Part shown: piece by piece, positions 36,030 through 46,209 of the stretch
How positions within the stretch are numbered: position 1 is the stretch's first letter
Layout: every line of letters starts with the position of its first letter
From: Halocafeteria seosinensis
Taxonomy: Eukaryota; Sar; Bigyra; Bicosoecida
Direction: 5' to 3'
Length of the DNA: 64,000 nt
NCBI GenBank assembly: GCA_001687465.1
Contig: LVLI01000005.1
Span: 248,001-312,000, forward strand
Notes under the pieces: model-generated
Seen by the model: only the letters and a program-made list of their open reading frames with translations
What the model was told of the DNA's origin: nothing
Database searches by the model: none
Translations under genes and position numbers: made by a program

Positions 36030-39000
36030 ATGAACCAAGAACAGTTGCAGGAGTTAGAAAATACGGCCCAAGTTTTCTTCAATGGAACAAATCCACAGGA
36101 AAAAGCATCGGCCCAAGAGCGTTTGCTCCAGTTGGGTAGTTCGGTGCAGTACATCCCTCAATGTCAATATGTGTTGGACAACAGTTCGAACCAGTTAGCA
36201 ATATTAGTCGCCGTCAACAGTTTGTTGCGTCTCGTCACGGAGCATTGGAATTCATTTAGTTCCTCACAACGTGTTGAAATGAGTAAGTGTGTTGGAGTGA
36301 GGGTCTGCCGTTGTTTCTCAGCATTTAGACATTTTCTCTTCATTGACAGGAAATTACATTCTGACATACTTAGCGGATAAAGGACCGAATTTGGAGAATT
36401 TTGTGGTTGCCGCTATGATCCAGTTATTGTGCCGTATCACTAAGCTTGGATGGTTTGATGAAAGAGATGAGTTTAGGAAACTTGTACCCGAGACCATGAA
36501 ATTTCTCCAGGTACGTCTTTGAGTCTCTTAAGACGAATCTCGTATCCTGGTAAATCTTATGCTTACGTCGCAGGCGTCGTCGGTTCATGCACTTATCGGC
36601 TTACGGATTATGAATGAAACTGTGCAAGAAATGAACCACAGAACACAAAAACGGACCTTCACTCAGCACAGAAAGATCGCTGTCTCATTTCGAGAAGAAA
36701 GCTTGCTGCAAGTGTTTGAAGTGTCTTTACAAATTTTGGGTCAAATTGCTAACAGAACTCTAAGTATCAATGGCCAAAATGCGAGTAGTGAACCCCAACG
36801 TGAACAGCAGGTATTGGATCAGGCTTTGCAACTTTGTCGTAACAGCATATCATACGACTTTATCGGAACCAACCCCGATGAATCTGCAGAAGAAGTAAGC
36901 TTATCGCCGCTTTAGCAAATTATCATTTTTTATTGACGAATGTCTCTAATGCTGTGCAGGCGGGTACTCTCCAAATCCCATCTTCATGGAGGGACATCGT
37001 TCAAGACCCATCTACTATGAAATTGTTTTTCCGGTTGTATAGAGGATGTACCACCGGCTACATCCCACTTGCTGAGTCCAACAACACTGCGAACTTCCAT
37101 GCGAACATGGAAAAAGCATCGCAGGTGTTAGAGCTGCTGGGTTCGTTTGTTACGGTGAGAAGAAGTCTTTTCAGCTCGGATACAGAACGGCGACATTTCC
37201 TTTTACTAGCAATGCAAGGTGTTATTGAGATCATGAGAGAGAGACTAGGATTTACTAATCAAGACTGTTACCATCAGTTCTGCCGACTTCTAGGGAAGAT
37301 TAAGAGTAACTACCAATTGCGAGAACTGATTCACACCCAAGGATACAAAGAGTGGATAGACCTCGCATACCAGTTCGCTGTAGAGAGCTTTCAAGAAATG
37401 CATGTCCTTGGAGATTCTGTGCATTACATTCTGGGTCTATGGTCCAAAATGGTTTCTGCGGTCCCGTACGTTCACCATACCGCTCAGGACAGCAACGCAA
37501 GTGATCCAATGTTGGAGTCATACTCTCCGAAGGTAAGGCCACCCTTCAACGATTTTATCCTCTCAGTCATTACGCAACGGTACTGTTTAAACCGATTCAG
37601 ATTCTAGAACAATATGTAAGGTCACGTTTGGAGTTAGTTCCTCGTGAACTGGAGCAGGAGTTTGAATCCTTCGACTTGGAGGAATATGGTCGTGTCCGTG
37701 AGCAAGTTGAGCAATTACCAGCTGTAAGTAGCCAGCTCGAAATTTACTGGCTCGATCGGTTTGTCGCTTATGGAGTATTTTCGACTGCTGCAGATCTGTC
37801 GCTATCAGTATTCACAGTCCAAGGATATACTTGTTAGCACTTTAGACCCTCTGTTACGACGTTATAATGAATTGTTGCCTCTGCTACGCTCAGAGGATTT
37901 TGGAGGGGAGTCGACAGGGATTGAAAATACAGTGCAAATCGTCGAGTGCCAGATAGCATGGGTAGTATACATTATCGGTGCCTCTATTGGCTCGCAGAGC
38001 TTTGGCAGTGCATACAACAAGGCCGGCTATGAGATATATGATGCTGAGCTTTGCAAGCGTGTTTTAACTCTGACTATTTCCCTTGACAAAGAAATGTCAA
38101 GCAGTCAGGGCGCGGTGCGGCCAGATCACCGACTAGAGTTGGCCATCCTTTACTTCCTTAGTAATTTCAGGAGGTCCTACTTGGCTGAACAGCATGGTAT
38201 GCCTACTAATTCTACAACACCTCAGTCTACTGACGATCTACTGGACCCAGACGCCGCCCGTTCGAACCAGTCCCAGAACAACTTGAATAACTCGGTGCAA
38301 ACAATTCGAAGCACCCGCCGCAAACTGTTTGAAAGTATGTTTGAATCTATGGGCATGGGTGATCACCTTGTTGTCGTATCTCAAATTATTCAGAAGATTT
38401 CGACAACGCTGAAATACTGGACTGATAATGGGGACATAATTCAGGAAACGTTGGATATGTTTAAAGAGTTGACATACAATTATACGAACTCGAAGATGTT
38501 ACTCTCTTTAGAAATCGTTCAGGATATACTGTCTCAGCATACAGCCGACCGCTTTGCTTTTCTGAAGCCGCTGAAAAACAGTCGGTTTCGCACGACGTGG
38601 TATGCTACTTTAGCGAAGCTAATATGTATCTCGGATGACCCCGACCCCTCATTTGAGAGATTCATGTCGCCACTTTTGAATAGTATGGACCGTCTTCTTC
38701 CCTTGGTGAACCAACGACACGATGAGGTGGCCAAGCGCCTTACGGATGTATCACGGGACCTCCGAGGTATAATTTCCTCGACCCACAATGCAAGGGCGTA
38801 CTCTATGGTTTTCGATTGCTTGTATCCAAAGTATTTTCCTCTATTTGTTGATGCTTCGCGAGCATGGGCGGACACACCTGCAGTGATTATCCCGTTGTTG
38901 AAAATGTTTGCTGAATTAGTTTGGAACCGATCGCAGAGGATAGTTTTCGACAACTCTTCTCCTAACGGTATTCTGCTGTTCAGAGAGACTAGTAAGGCTA

Positions 39001-39990
39001 TTGTCAACGCAGGTTCTGCTCTGCTTCAATTGAATCCCGCCGATGATCTCTACAAGAAAAAGCTCAAACCTATCTTTATCTGCTATCAAATGCTTGCAAG
39101 GTCTTTGGACGGTGGTTATGTTAATTTTGGTGTTTTCCGCCTCTATAACGATTCTTGTAAGTTTATTCCTGTCAGCGCGGTGGAAGCAGACGACTATCTA
39201 TAGTGAATGTGTGTTCCTTGATGCAGCGTTGGACGATGCTTTACGAACAGCAATACAGCTCACGCTTTCCATCACCCAAGAGGACTTAATGGCATACCCC
39301 AAGCTTAGACAAGGTTATTTCTATTTCATCAATATGCTTTTCAAGTCACAATTAGAATTCGCCGTCTCACTTGACCAAGCGACTTTCCAGTATATTTGCA
39401 CCACGCTGAAAGAAGGTCTCGACAGTTTGGATGTCGCTACTTCTACATATGCTGCCTCTGCGGTAGATTGCTTGGCAACGTACTATGTGCGTAATTCCCA
39501 AAAGGATACTGTGACAGCGAATGCGTTACGGACGCAAATCCAAGCCAATCCAAATCTCATGGAGTCCTTTATGCAACTCCTTTTCCATATTCTCATCTTT
39601 GGTGAAGTGATGAACCAATGGACTATGGCGCGACCTTTACTGCCCTTAATTATGGCCACTGAAATGATCCAACCAGAGTCTTGGAAGAAATTCAAGGAAC
39701 ATGTAATTTCAACGCAACCTGCCGAAAGCGGATTAAGGTAAGGGGAGCGCTTTGTACTCTCTCAAAGACTGTTAAAATGCATGTATCGAACTAAATCGAT
39801 TACTTCCGCATGATGCAGAGACCGTCTTTATGAACAGTTTGGGAAGCTAATGAGCGATATCTCGAGGAGTTTGGATTCGCCAAACAGAGACAAATTTATC
39901 CAAAGATTAACTGTATTCCGGCTGCAAGTTCGAGACGTAGGTGCTTCCCGAAAGGCATTGTCCATGCTTGCTATCTTACGCTCTGCGTGA
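36030..39990 (+). CDS. XPO7: Exportin-7 (RanBP16-like) nuclear transport receptor
   Basis: A Ran-binding karyopherin that carries folded cargo between nucleus and cytoplasm. Eight exons in phase: 36030-36282, 36350-36510, 36574-36894, 36960-37532, 37601-37723, 37794-39156, 39227-39737 and 39819-39990 (about 1,158 residues; human XPO7 is near 1,087). The importin-beta N-terminal repeat is followed by segments closely matching XPO7: YLADKGPNL, RITKLGWFD, TQHRKIAVSFREESL, YDFIGTNPDESAEE, QIPSSWRDI, SVRRSLF-type VRRSLFSSD, FCRLLGKIKSNYQL, DSVHYILGLWSKM. HEAT-like helices continue to the end. The first ATG after an A/G-rich leader is used. Introns are 63-76 bp. Confidence 0.95.
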
Positions 39991-40078
39991 TAATTGCAGT
40001 TTATGAGTACCTAACGGAAGTTGCTAGGTTCTGGACATAGTTGACACTCTTAGTAAAGAGTAAAGAATGCACATGTCT

Positions 40079-43000
40079 TTACTCAGCGGTGTTTTCCATT
40101 TGTGTCTGTTGTTCTACCGTATGTGTCTCTCTTCTCGGGAACGCCTGGTTAAGACATAGTTTAAGCGTTCCGTCAGGTCCTCTTCGATATTGTTCGTTGC
40201 CACGTGGAATAGAGTTCGGAGGCCGATGCGACTCAAGGAACTCACGATGAGACTCGTCCTGGAGAGCGGCGGCTTCTAGTTGGTTGTCGGTCATGTTGTC
40301 ATTTTCGTAACTGCCTTCCTCTCCCAGTACTTCAGTCGAGCAATGGGAGGGGAAGAGTTCAACGGAGCCGGAGTAGCATGGAGAACCGACATCATCCAGT
40401 ACCCTGGAATCTGATGAATGAAGACCATCAATGGCTCGGAGGGATGACGAGAATGTTGAGGCAGAGTCGCGTAGGATAGTAGTCATAGTCGGAGTATTCG
40501 AAGAGCGCGATGTACCTGTGGCTGGAGCCGTGTGTATGACACTCGACGGGGGACTTGCTCTCGTGCCCCGGGTCGCTACTCGTGCGGAAATGCTAGTTTC
40601 TGTAGATACGGGGGACGAAGATTGGATCCGATAAGGACTATGCGACAACTTTGAGTCCTGAGGTGACTCGTACGGAAACACTACTTCCTTCGTCTCACCG
40701 CCATCCCTCGCTCCGCCTGCCTTCTTCGTCCGGATAATCTCTTGACTGTCTCCCGGGCGGGTATTTGGGGTTGTAAAATCACGACTAGCAGCCCTCGTTG
40801 CGAACAAATCAGTGTTGCTTTTCGGTTGAATACTACCTCCAGTGGAGGGGATGTTGGTCCCCGGGCGGGATTGTCTGCCTCTGGGGCCCAACGCCCGTTC
40901 GTCGGCCTGGTCGGAGCGAGCTGCTGACGTTTGCGAAGCGTGCGAATTAGCAGATATTGAAACCGCCATCTTTGACTTTGAGGGCGCTTGTCTGCTGCTA
41001 ACTTCTGATGCTAACTCTTTCTTGGACGATGCAGCAGTACTGGTTTTGGTTGCCGCAGAACTTAACCCCCCTGAAGCTGTGGCAGAAGCAGGAAAAGCGG
41101 CGCTCGCGGTATTATTCTTGCCCCGCGATACTGATTGACTCTCGGGACTGGGACTTGCTTTCGCTTTACCAGCGGACTCCAAGCGAGAATTGGGCGAAAC
41201 ACCATCGTTATGTTTTCTCCCTGACTTGGCGGTACTCCCCTTTTCAGCCTTTTTAACTGATGAAGATTCACATCTGTCTTGTTGTGCCTTCCTATAATGA
41301 TTGTTGTTACGCTGCGGTCCCTTGAGTGATCTGACTCTTTGGTAATATTCGTTCGACGTTTCACCGTATTCATCACTGTGTTCAGCTTCCCCCGTGCCAC
41401 CCGCAAAACCCCATATCGTATTTACAGCGAGATAGTTGTGCCTCGTCAAGACACTTCCAGTTGCTTGATTTCCCCGTTGTCGTTCACCAATGTGCCTCTT
41501 TGATCCCGCACTTCCTGAGACTTGCACATTATTGGCCGCAAGATTGCTCTCTGTTGAAAGCGATGCCATCCGAGCATGCGATGATTTGGTTGTAAGCGAC
41601 TGTACACTACTGTGAACTACTCGCGGTACGCGATTCAATCTTTTTTCCCCAGCTTGTAACGGAGAGTCGATTTTGGATCTTCGGGGAAAGATACTATGCA
41701 TGACCTGTGATGAAACGTTGGATAGATTTCGAGAGCTTACATCTGCATGCGGATCAAAACGTTTCGGCGACGGTCCGTCTACTTTCTGGGTGGCTCTATC
41801 TGGTGAACCCCCTTTCTGAATGTCTTCATCAGCTGAATCTCCAGCAGAATATCCATCTTCCGTACCAGTCGTTGGACCATCCGTATTTCCTCCGTCCTCT
41901 TGCAGAGTACCGTCATCCTGAGCTCTAGGCTCACCTAGATTACCAAATTGAATGGTACAACGAGTAAGATGTCCTCCTCGCTTTGCAACTTCATTCATAG
42001 CGTATGAAGGAGCACTGTTACTCCCCTCTCTCGGAGCTATAGAGAAATGAGCTTGATTTCCCTCTGCTGAAAGCATTACAATTTCGTGATTTTGTCTTCG
42101 GCCCGTCGCAACACCCTTCTTCGATTTTCGCCGTGGTTTTTCCGATCCTGTTGTTGGTGAAAGCTGGCAAATTCTGGATGTCAAGGCCAATACCTCGTTC
42201 TGCAGTGAGTCACGAGATTCTAAAACTTTGTTGTATGAATGTTTCAGTTCCGCAAGATCTTCCTCTAACTCAGCAATCCGGGCTCTGTTGTCATTCTCCA
42301 GTGCGTCTGTTTTCGTATGAACACTTTCCGGTTGGTGTACCTGTTCCATCAAAAGATTATATAGTTTGCTCAGGCTTTCTTTTGCCTTCTGTTGATCTAT
42401 TGAGGTCTTTTCAACGTCTCGAAAGGTGCGTTCGTTTTCCTGCTGTAGTTCCGGTGTTATGCTGATAGAGACATCAGTTGATCCCGCATTTCTATATCTA
42501 TCGACCTGGCGCAACAGTCCTTGGAGGATGCGCGATTGAGTAGATTGCATCGCTATTCGCGATGTTAAGACTTCATGCATATCACGTTTGGATTGAGCGA
42601 CCGATTCTCTAAACTTATCGCGGTCCCTCTCCTGTCGAGTTCGCTCGTTCACCTCCCATTGCCGGATTTGCGCTAATGCTTCGGTCAGGGCATCTTGACT
42701 TTCAATTTCGGTATCCTCAATGGTTGAAGACTGTTGCATCGCAGCGCCTTCGTCAATACCGGTTACATCATCTTCGGGTTCGTGAGAACTGTACCGTTCC
42801 ACATTCCTCCGATATTTTTGCAACGTCGCTTTGACTCGGCGAAGTGAGCTTTGAAATTCTTGCCTCACTAGCGCGGTATTCTCCTTCCGACTGCGGAAAC
42901 TCTCCAAATACTTTTCGTCTTTTATCTTACTCCCACCCCTAGCCGTTGGAGACTTGACAGTCGGATGGCGCGGGGAAGACAAACTCCTCGGCGAACTCGT

Positions 43001-43225
43001 AGGTTCAGACCACGACAGCGTCGAGCTACTCGAGCTGTGTCCACCTTCAAAAGACGATCCCTGGCCGTCGGTGGATTTTGGCGTTGTATGAAGCTGGTGA
43101 ACGTTGAGGCGAGGAGTGGTGCCCTTGTTGACCATACGGTTGTGCGACGTCGAAGTGCTACTTCCTTGTCCCAAGGATCGCCCAGATTTTGACGGTGGCG
43201 CAGGAGATGGGTAGCTCATTGCCAT
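40079..43225 (-). CDS. Intronless coiled-coil, Ser-rich protein of unknown function
   Basis: A single exon of about 1,048 residues from ATG 43225; the frame runs on to 43357 without another ATG. Residues 1-105 are Ser/Pro/Thr-rich and disordered. About 108-350 are predicted coiled coil (KYLESFRSRKENTALVRQEF, then many heptad-like E/Q/R/L runs such as RIAELEEDLAELKHSYNKVL). The rest is low-complexity Ser/Ala/Lys/Gly. This looks like a scaffold or cytoskeletal protein, but I recognise no family. The lack of introns in 3.1 kb stands out beside intron-rich neighbours, though the F-box and PMT genes here are also intronless. Confidence 0.75.
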   Translation of the reverse strand: MAMSYPSPAPPSKSGRSLGQGSSTSTSHNRMVNKGTTPRLNVHQLHTTPKSTDGQGSSFEGGHSSSSSTLSWSEPTSSPRSLSSPRHPTVKSPTARGGSKIKDEKYLESFRSRKENTALVRQEFQSSLRRVKATLQKYRRNVERYSSHEPEDDVTGIDEGAAMQQSSTIEDTEIESQDALTEALAQIRQWEVNERTRQERDRDKFRESVAQSKRDMHEVLTSRIAMQSTQSRILQGLLRQVDRYRNAGSTDVSISITPELQQENERTFRDVEKTSIDQQKAKESLSKLYNLLMEQVHQPESVHTKTDALENDNRARIAELEEDLAELKHSYNKVLESRDSLQNEVLALTSRICQLSPTTGSEKPRRKSKKGVATGRRQNHEIVMLSAEGNQAHFSIAPREGSNSAPSYAMNEVAKRGGHLTRCTIQFGNLGEPRAQDDGTLQEDGGNTDGPTTGTEDGYSAGDSADEDIQKGGSPDRATQKVDGPSPKRFDPHADVSSRNLSNVSSQVMHSIFPRRSKIDSPLQAGEKRLNRVPRVVHSSVQSLTTKSSHARMASLSTESNLAANNVQVSGSAGSKRHIGERQRGNQATGSVLTRHNYLAVNTIWGFAGGTGEAEHSDEYGETSNEYYQRVRSLKGPQRNNNHYRKAQQDRCESSSVKKAEKGSTAKSGRKHNDGVSPNSRLESAGKAKASPSPESQSVSRGKNNTASAAFPASATASGGLSSAATKTSTAASSKKELASEVSSRQAPSKSKMAVSISANSHASQTSAARSDQADERALGPRGRQSRPGTNIPSTGGSIQPKSNTDLFATRAASRDFTTPNTRPGDSQEIIRTKKAGGARDGGETKEVVFPYESPQDSKLSHSPYRIQSSSPVSTETSISARVATRGTRASPPSSVIHTAPATGTSRSSNTPTMTTILRDSASTFSSSLRAIDGLHSSDSRVLDDVGSPCYSGSVELFPSHCSTEVLGEEGSYENDNMTDNQLEAAALQDESHREFLESHRPPNSIPRGNEQYRRGPDGTLKLCLNQAFPRRETHTVEQQTQMENTAE

Positions 43226-43560
43226 ACAGTAGGATGAGCGTGAGTTCTCCAGAGTCCAACGAATAGTTGCCCTGCTTTCGCGCAGACACTGCACTGCGCC
43301 GAAAGAAAAAGTTGCGACTCTACCACATGCTTCTAGGATCTGCTCCACAACAAACAAGTACCATATGGTACCCTGGTTGCGCTTTTTCTTTTACATTTCG
43401 TCGACAATCCAAAATATAAAATAAGTACAATGTACTACTAATTTGTGGCAATGGGCAGTGGTCCGTCACTTCTTCCCGGGGTGCGACTTCCCCCAGTAAC
43501 CAACGTGGTGAACAGATCAGAATTGATGGTAACAAAAAAGCAATATGTGCTATTGTTGTT
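43226..43560. other. Short intergenic, coiled-coil gene 5' side
   Basis: These 335 bp hold the coiled-coil gene promoter and the PMT 3' UTR. An open frame over 43320-43652 runs antisense to nothing known and overlaps the PMT end in another frame. No feature supported. Confidence 0.5.
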
Positions 43561-45363
43561 TCAGTTCCATGTAGACAACCATCTACGTCGCTCATGCCCT
43601 TCTGCAGTAAGAGCGATCGAGTAAACCCATGGCATGTAGTAGATGAACACAATGATCACTACAGCTAATATATACTTGGTTACCAGTGGAGTGAACCGAC
43701 CGCACCATCGCTCTACCGTCAACGCTGCAAGGATTTCAGCATACAACAGCGCCGGCATGTAATGATAGATGAAGCAAGACCGGGTGACCGGAATGTAAGG
43801 GATCAAGTTGAGAGAGTAGCAGGTGAAGCAGTAGCCAATGGCCCTGAAGTAGGACTCGATGCCTTTTCGGTCCTTAAAGAGAAGTTTTCGAATGACTTCC
43901 ACATTTCTATAACGGCAGTATAGGAAGGTATACAACCCAGCCATACCCAGAAGAAAGAGGACTCCCCAGATAACTGCAGGATTTCCCACAAGGTAAACAC
44001 TCTCTGTTAGCCCTCTTTGGGTATCCGTGGTGTTCGAGTAGTACAGGACACCACGCTGATTGACCGGCCACGTAAACCATTTCGATTCCCAATTATGGGA
44101 CTGATCAATCCTTGCATTTCCCAACAACATCTCCTTATTAAGTTGCCAAAATTTAACCAAAAACGGCACCTCTGGGGCGGCGGGATCGTAATTGGTATTG
44201 TTGATCAGCGTCTTCTGGAATTCGAGACTCATAAACTGATCCCCATCACCAGTCCTTGGGAGCAACTTGAAATGAATGAAAAAATGAGTCGCATAAAACA
44301 CCAAAGCCGAGAACAACATCCCTAACATATCTAAGATGTGTATACTGTCCGGAAGGAAGAACGCGGCAGTCCAACACTCTACAGCAACCAAGCCAGGTGT
44401 AGCTAGACCGGTCCACTTGACTGACACCGACGCACCGCACGCAACACCCAAAAATATTGACCAAAATATGCGGTCTTCAATATCCATTCGCCTGGCTTCG
44501 CGAGGTGGGGCGTTCCAGTCCCACGCGCGGAAACTATCCACCTGCTTTCCCTTCGCCTTCTGTTCAGCTGTCCAGTGTTCCTGAACACGGTTGAAGTACT
44601 GCATCCCTGTGTGCAGGCAAAGGATCATCCAGAACATAAGCTGAGAGTCCGTAAGAATTAAGCGGCTCTCAATGAGATTCAGCATGTCCCAATTGAAAAA
44701 AGCAGCTGCAAGAAGCGCAGCCCACTTTCCGCCACCCATACGTCGTGTGATACAATACATCAATGGTACTGCCAAGGCACCGAAAAGGGCAGCAGTCCGA
44801 CGCAATGGCATGAATTTGCAATTTTCTAAGTCATACTCGGTTCCCAAATGAGTGTAATCGCAGTATTGATGCTGATAGCCTGTAAGCCAGCCCGCAATCA
44901 AGAAACCCCATTTACCTGTAAAGGCATCGACAAAGAACCGGGTTTTATTTGAGTCACCGCAGATCATAATACCGTGCAACATACCTAGAGGAGGGTGAAT
45001 ATCGAAGAAGTAAGTCCCTGCGTTATATTGGTTAGTAAACCGCCCAAAATGGTGCTCGTCGAACACTACCGCAGGAGGATTAAATAGCCTCCAAAACCGT
45101 GTAAACATCGCCACGACGAAAACGATTAGGGGCATCCAGGGCCATTCCGGCAAATTGTCTAACCAAGCTTGGAGACCAGCAAGTTTGACATTAAATAGTG
45201 CTCCTGTCTTCTTCCCCTTAACAACTGGGGCTGCCGTGGAAGCATCACCATTATTGGACACATGATCCACTTCTTCTTCCACCATGGGTGAGCTATCGTC
45301 TGAATCCTTTTGGCTGCTGCTTCCACCACTTCTCTTATTCTTTCTGTGCCGCGGCGTCGTCAT
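43561..45363 (-). CDS. Protein O-mannosyltransferase (PMT) without MIR domains
   Basis: Transfers mannose from dolichyl-phosphate-mannose to Ser/Thr of proteins in the ER lumen. A single exon of 600 residues. After a charged cytosolic tail, the GT39 core starts near residue 75 with a helix and the lumenal loop PPAVVFDEHHFGRFTNQY, carrying the acidic DE pair of PMTs, followed by FFDIHPPLGMLHGIMICG. The helix with NWDMLNLIESRLILTDSQL is also typical. The C-terminal four-helix part has WPVNQRGVLYYSN and PYIPVTRSCFIYHYMPALLY. Fungal and animal PMTs have a MIR block of about 200 residues in the central lumenal loop; here that loop is only ~70 residues (FQKTLINNTNYDPAAP and on), so MIR is absent. 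It is divergent from the EGF-like gene. Confidence 0.9.
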   Translation of the reverse strand: MTTPRHRKNKRSGGSSSQKDSDDSSPMVEEEVDHVSNNGDASTAAPVVKGKKTGALFNVKLAGLQAWLDNLPEWPWMPLIVFVVAMFTRFWRLFNPPAVVFDEHHFGRFTNQYNAGTYFFDIHPPLGMLHGIMICGDSNKTRFFVDAFTGKWGFLIAGWLTGYQHQYCDYTHLGTEYDLENCKFMPLRRTAALFGALAVPLMYCITRRMGGGKWAALLAAAFFNWDMLNLIESRLILTDSQLMFWMILCLHTGMQYFNRVQEHWTAEQKAKGKQVDSFRAWDWNAPPREARRMDIEDRIFWSIFLGVACGASVSVKWTGLATPGLVAVECWTAAFFLPDSIHILDMLGMLFSALVFYATHFFIHFKLLPRTGDGDQFMSLEFQKTLINNTNYDPAAPEVPFLVKFWQLNKEMLLGNARIDQSHNWESKWFTWPVNQRGVLYYSNTTDTQRGLTESVYLVGNPAVIWGVLFLLGMAGLYTFLYCRYRNVEVIRKLLFKDRKGIESYFRAIGYCFTCYSLNLIPYIPVTRSCFIYHYMPALLYAEILAALTVERWCGRFTPLVTKYILAVVIIVFIYYMPWVYSIALTAEGHERRRWLSTWN

Positions 45364-46209
45364 TGTCTTTGACTTATGTGCAGATTCTCCGCCTATATTG
45401 CCACTATATACAAAATGCTATGTATGTCAATTGAAAAGAAAGAAACTTAGTTTTTCCCCTTCCAACACCACGAAGATACTCGTTTCGGTGCTTTAATCAC
45501 ACCACAGACGCTCCCCACGGGTGCCAACGGAGAAGCATGGAAGTAATAGCCTCGCAGCTTGTCCGCAAAAGTGTCCTCACGTCAAACTCAACCTCCCGTG
45601 CCGCTTGTAAAGGCTTTGAAATGGCTTCCAATGTCCCTGGAAGGGGCGGGGCAGCTCGGTTATGGCGGGATGCTGCGCCCCGCCACGCACGTTCGGATCG
45701 GCCGGGCCGAAAGCCCACAACGGCCAAGGGGTGAGCCTACGCCCGGAAGACAAGGGGACAAAAAGTATAAGGGGTCCCCTCACCGAAGACAGTAACCGTT
45801 GTGGCACCCGAAAACCGGACCTGGCCGGCCCGGCCACCCGAAAAGCCCGGTACTTCAACTTCGTGAGTTTGTGTGATACGCATTTGTGGTCCGTATGTAC
45901 TTCGATAAGCAATACCACAGTTGGAGACGTTATTGTCTTCTTCCAGAACTGCTTTATTTGCCAACTGTGAAACGTATAACCTTGGAGTGCGCGCAAGCAG
46001 CTGCTGCGAGAGAAAGGAATTCAAGCTCTTCATTATTCGGACACTACAATCGCAATAGCGCTGAGAAACAATCCAAGGAAAGGTTCTGATCCAATAGGCT
46101 GGTATAAGGATGATTTGAGTGAAGCTTCATTGTCGCTTTGGTCATCGAAGCTGCTAAGGAAGACTTGTGATGAGGAGCTAGGCCAGCTGCCTGATGCGCT
46201 GGGGACACC
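45364..46209. promoter_or_regulatory. Divergent promoter region of PMT and EGF-like gene
   Basis: An 846-bp gap between divergent start codons. It contains the GC-rich island described separately. Frames in it overlap in all directions and look like GC-driven shadows. No gene supported. Confidence 0.4.
45640..45860. other. GC-rich, hairpin-prone island
   Basis: This stretch is much richer in G and C than its surroundings. It contains a near-perfect hairpin (arm 644-655 GGGCGGGGCAGC against 672-684 GCTGCGCCCCGCC, offsets from 45000). It also has a perfect 10-bp inverted repeat GGCCGGGCCG at 45700-45709 with its complement at 45826-45835. It could be a structured RNA gene, a regulatory element or an insertion. 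I recognise no RNA family and no pol III terminator close by. Confidence 0.45.

Noticed and set aside
40431-41256. Plus-strand frames inside the coiled-coil gene
   Set aside because: Antisense shadows of a low-complexity Ser/Ala-coding region.
45497-45996. Several overlapping frames in the GC-rich island
   Set aside because: High GC removes stop codons on both strands; no codon or family evidence supports translation.
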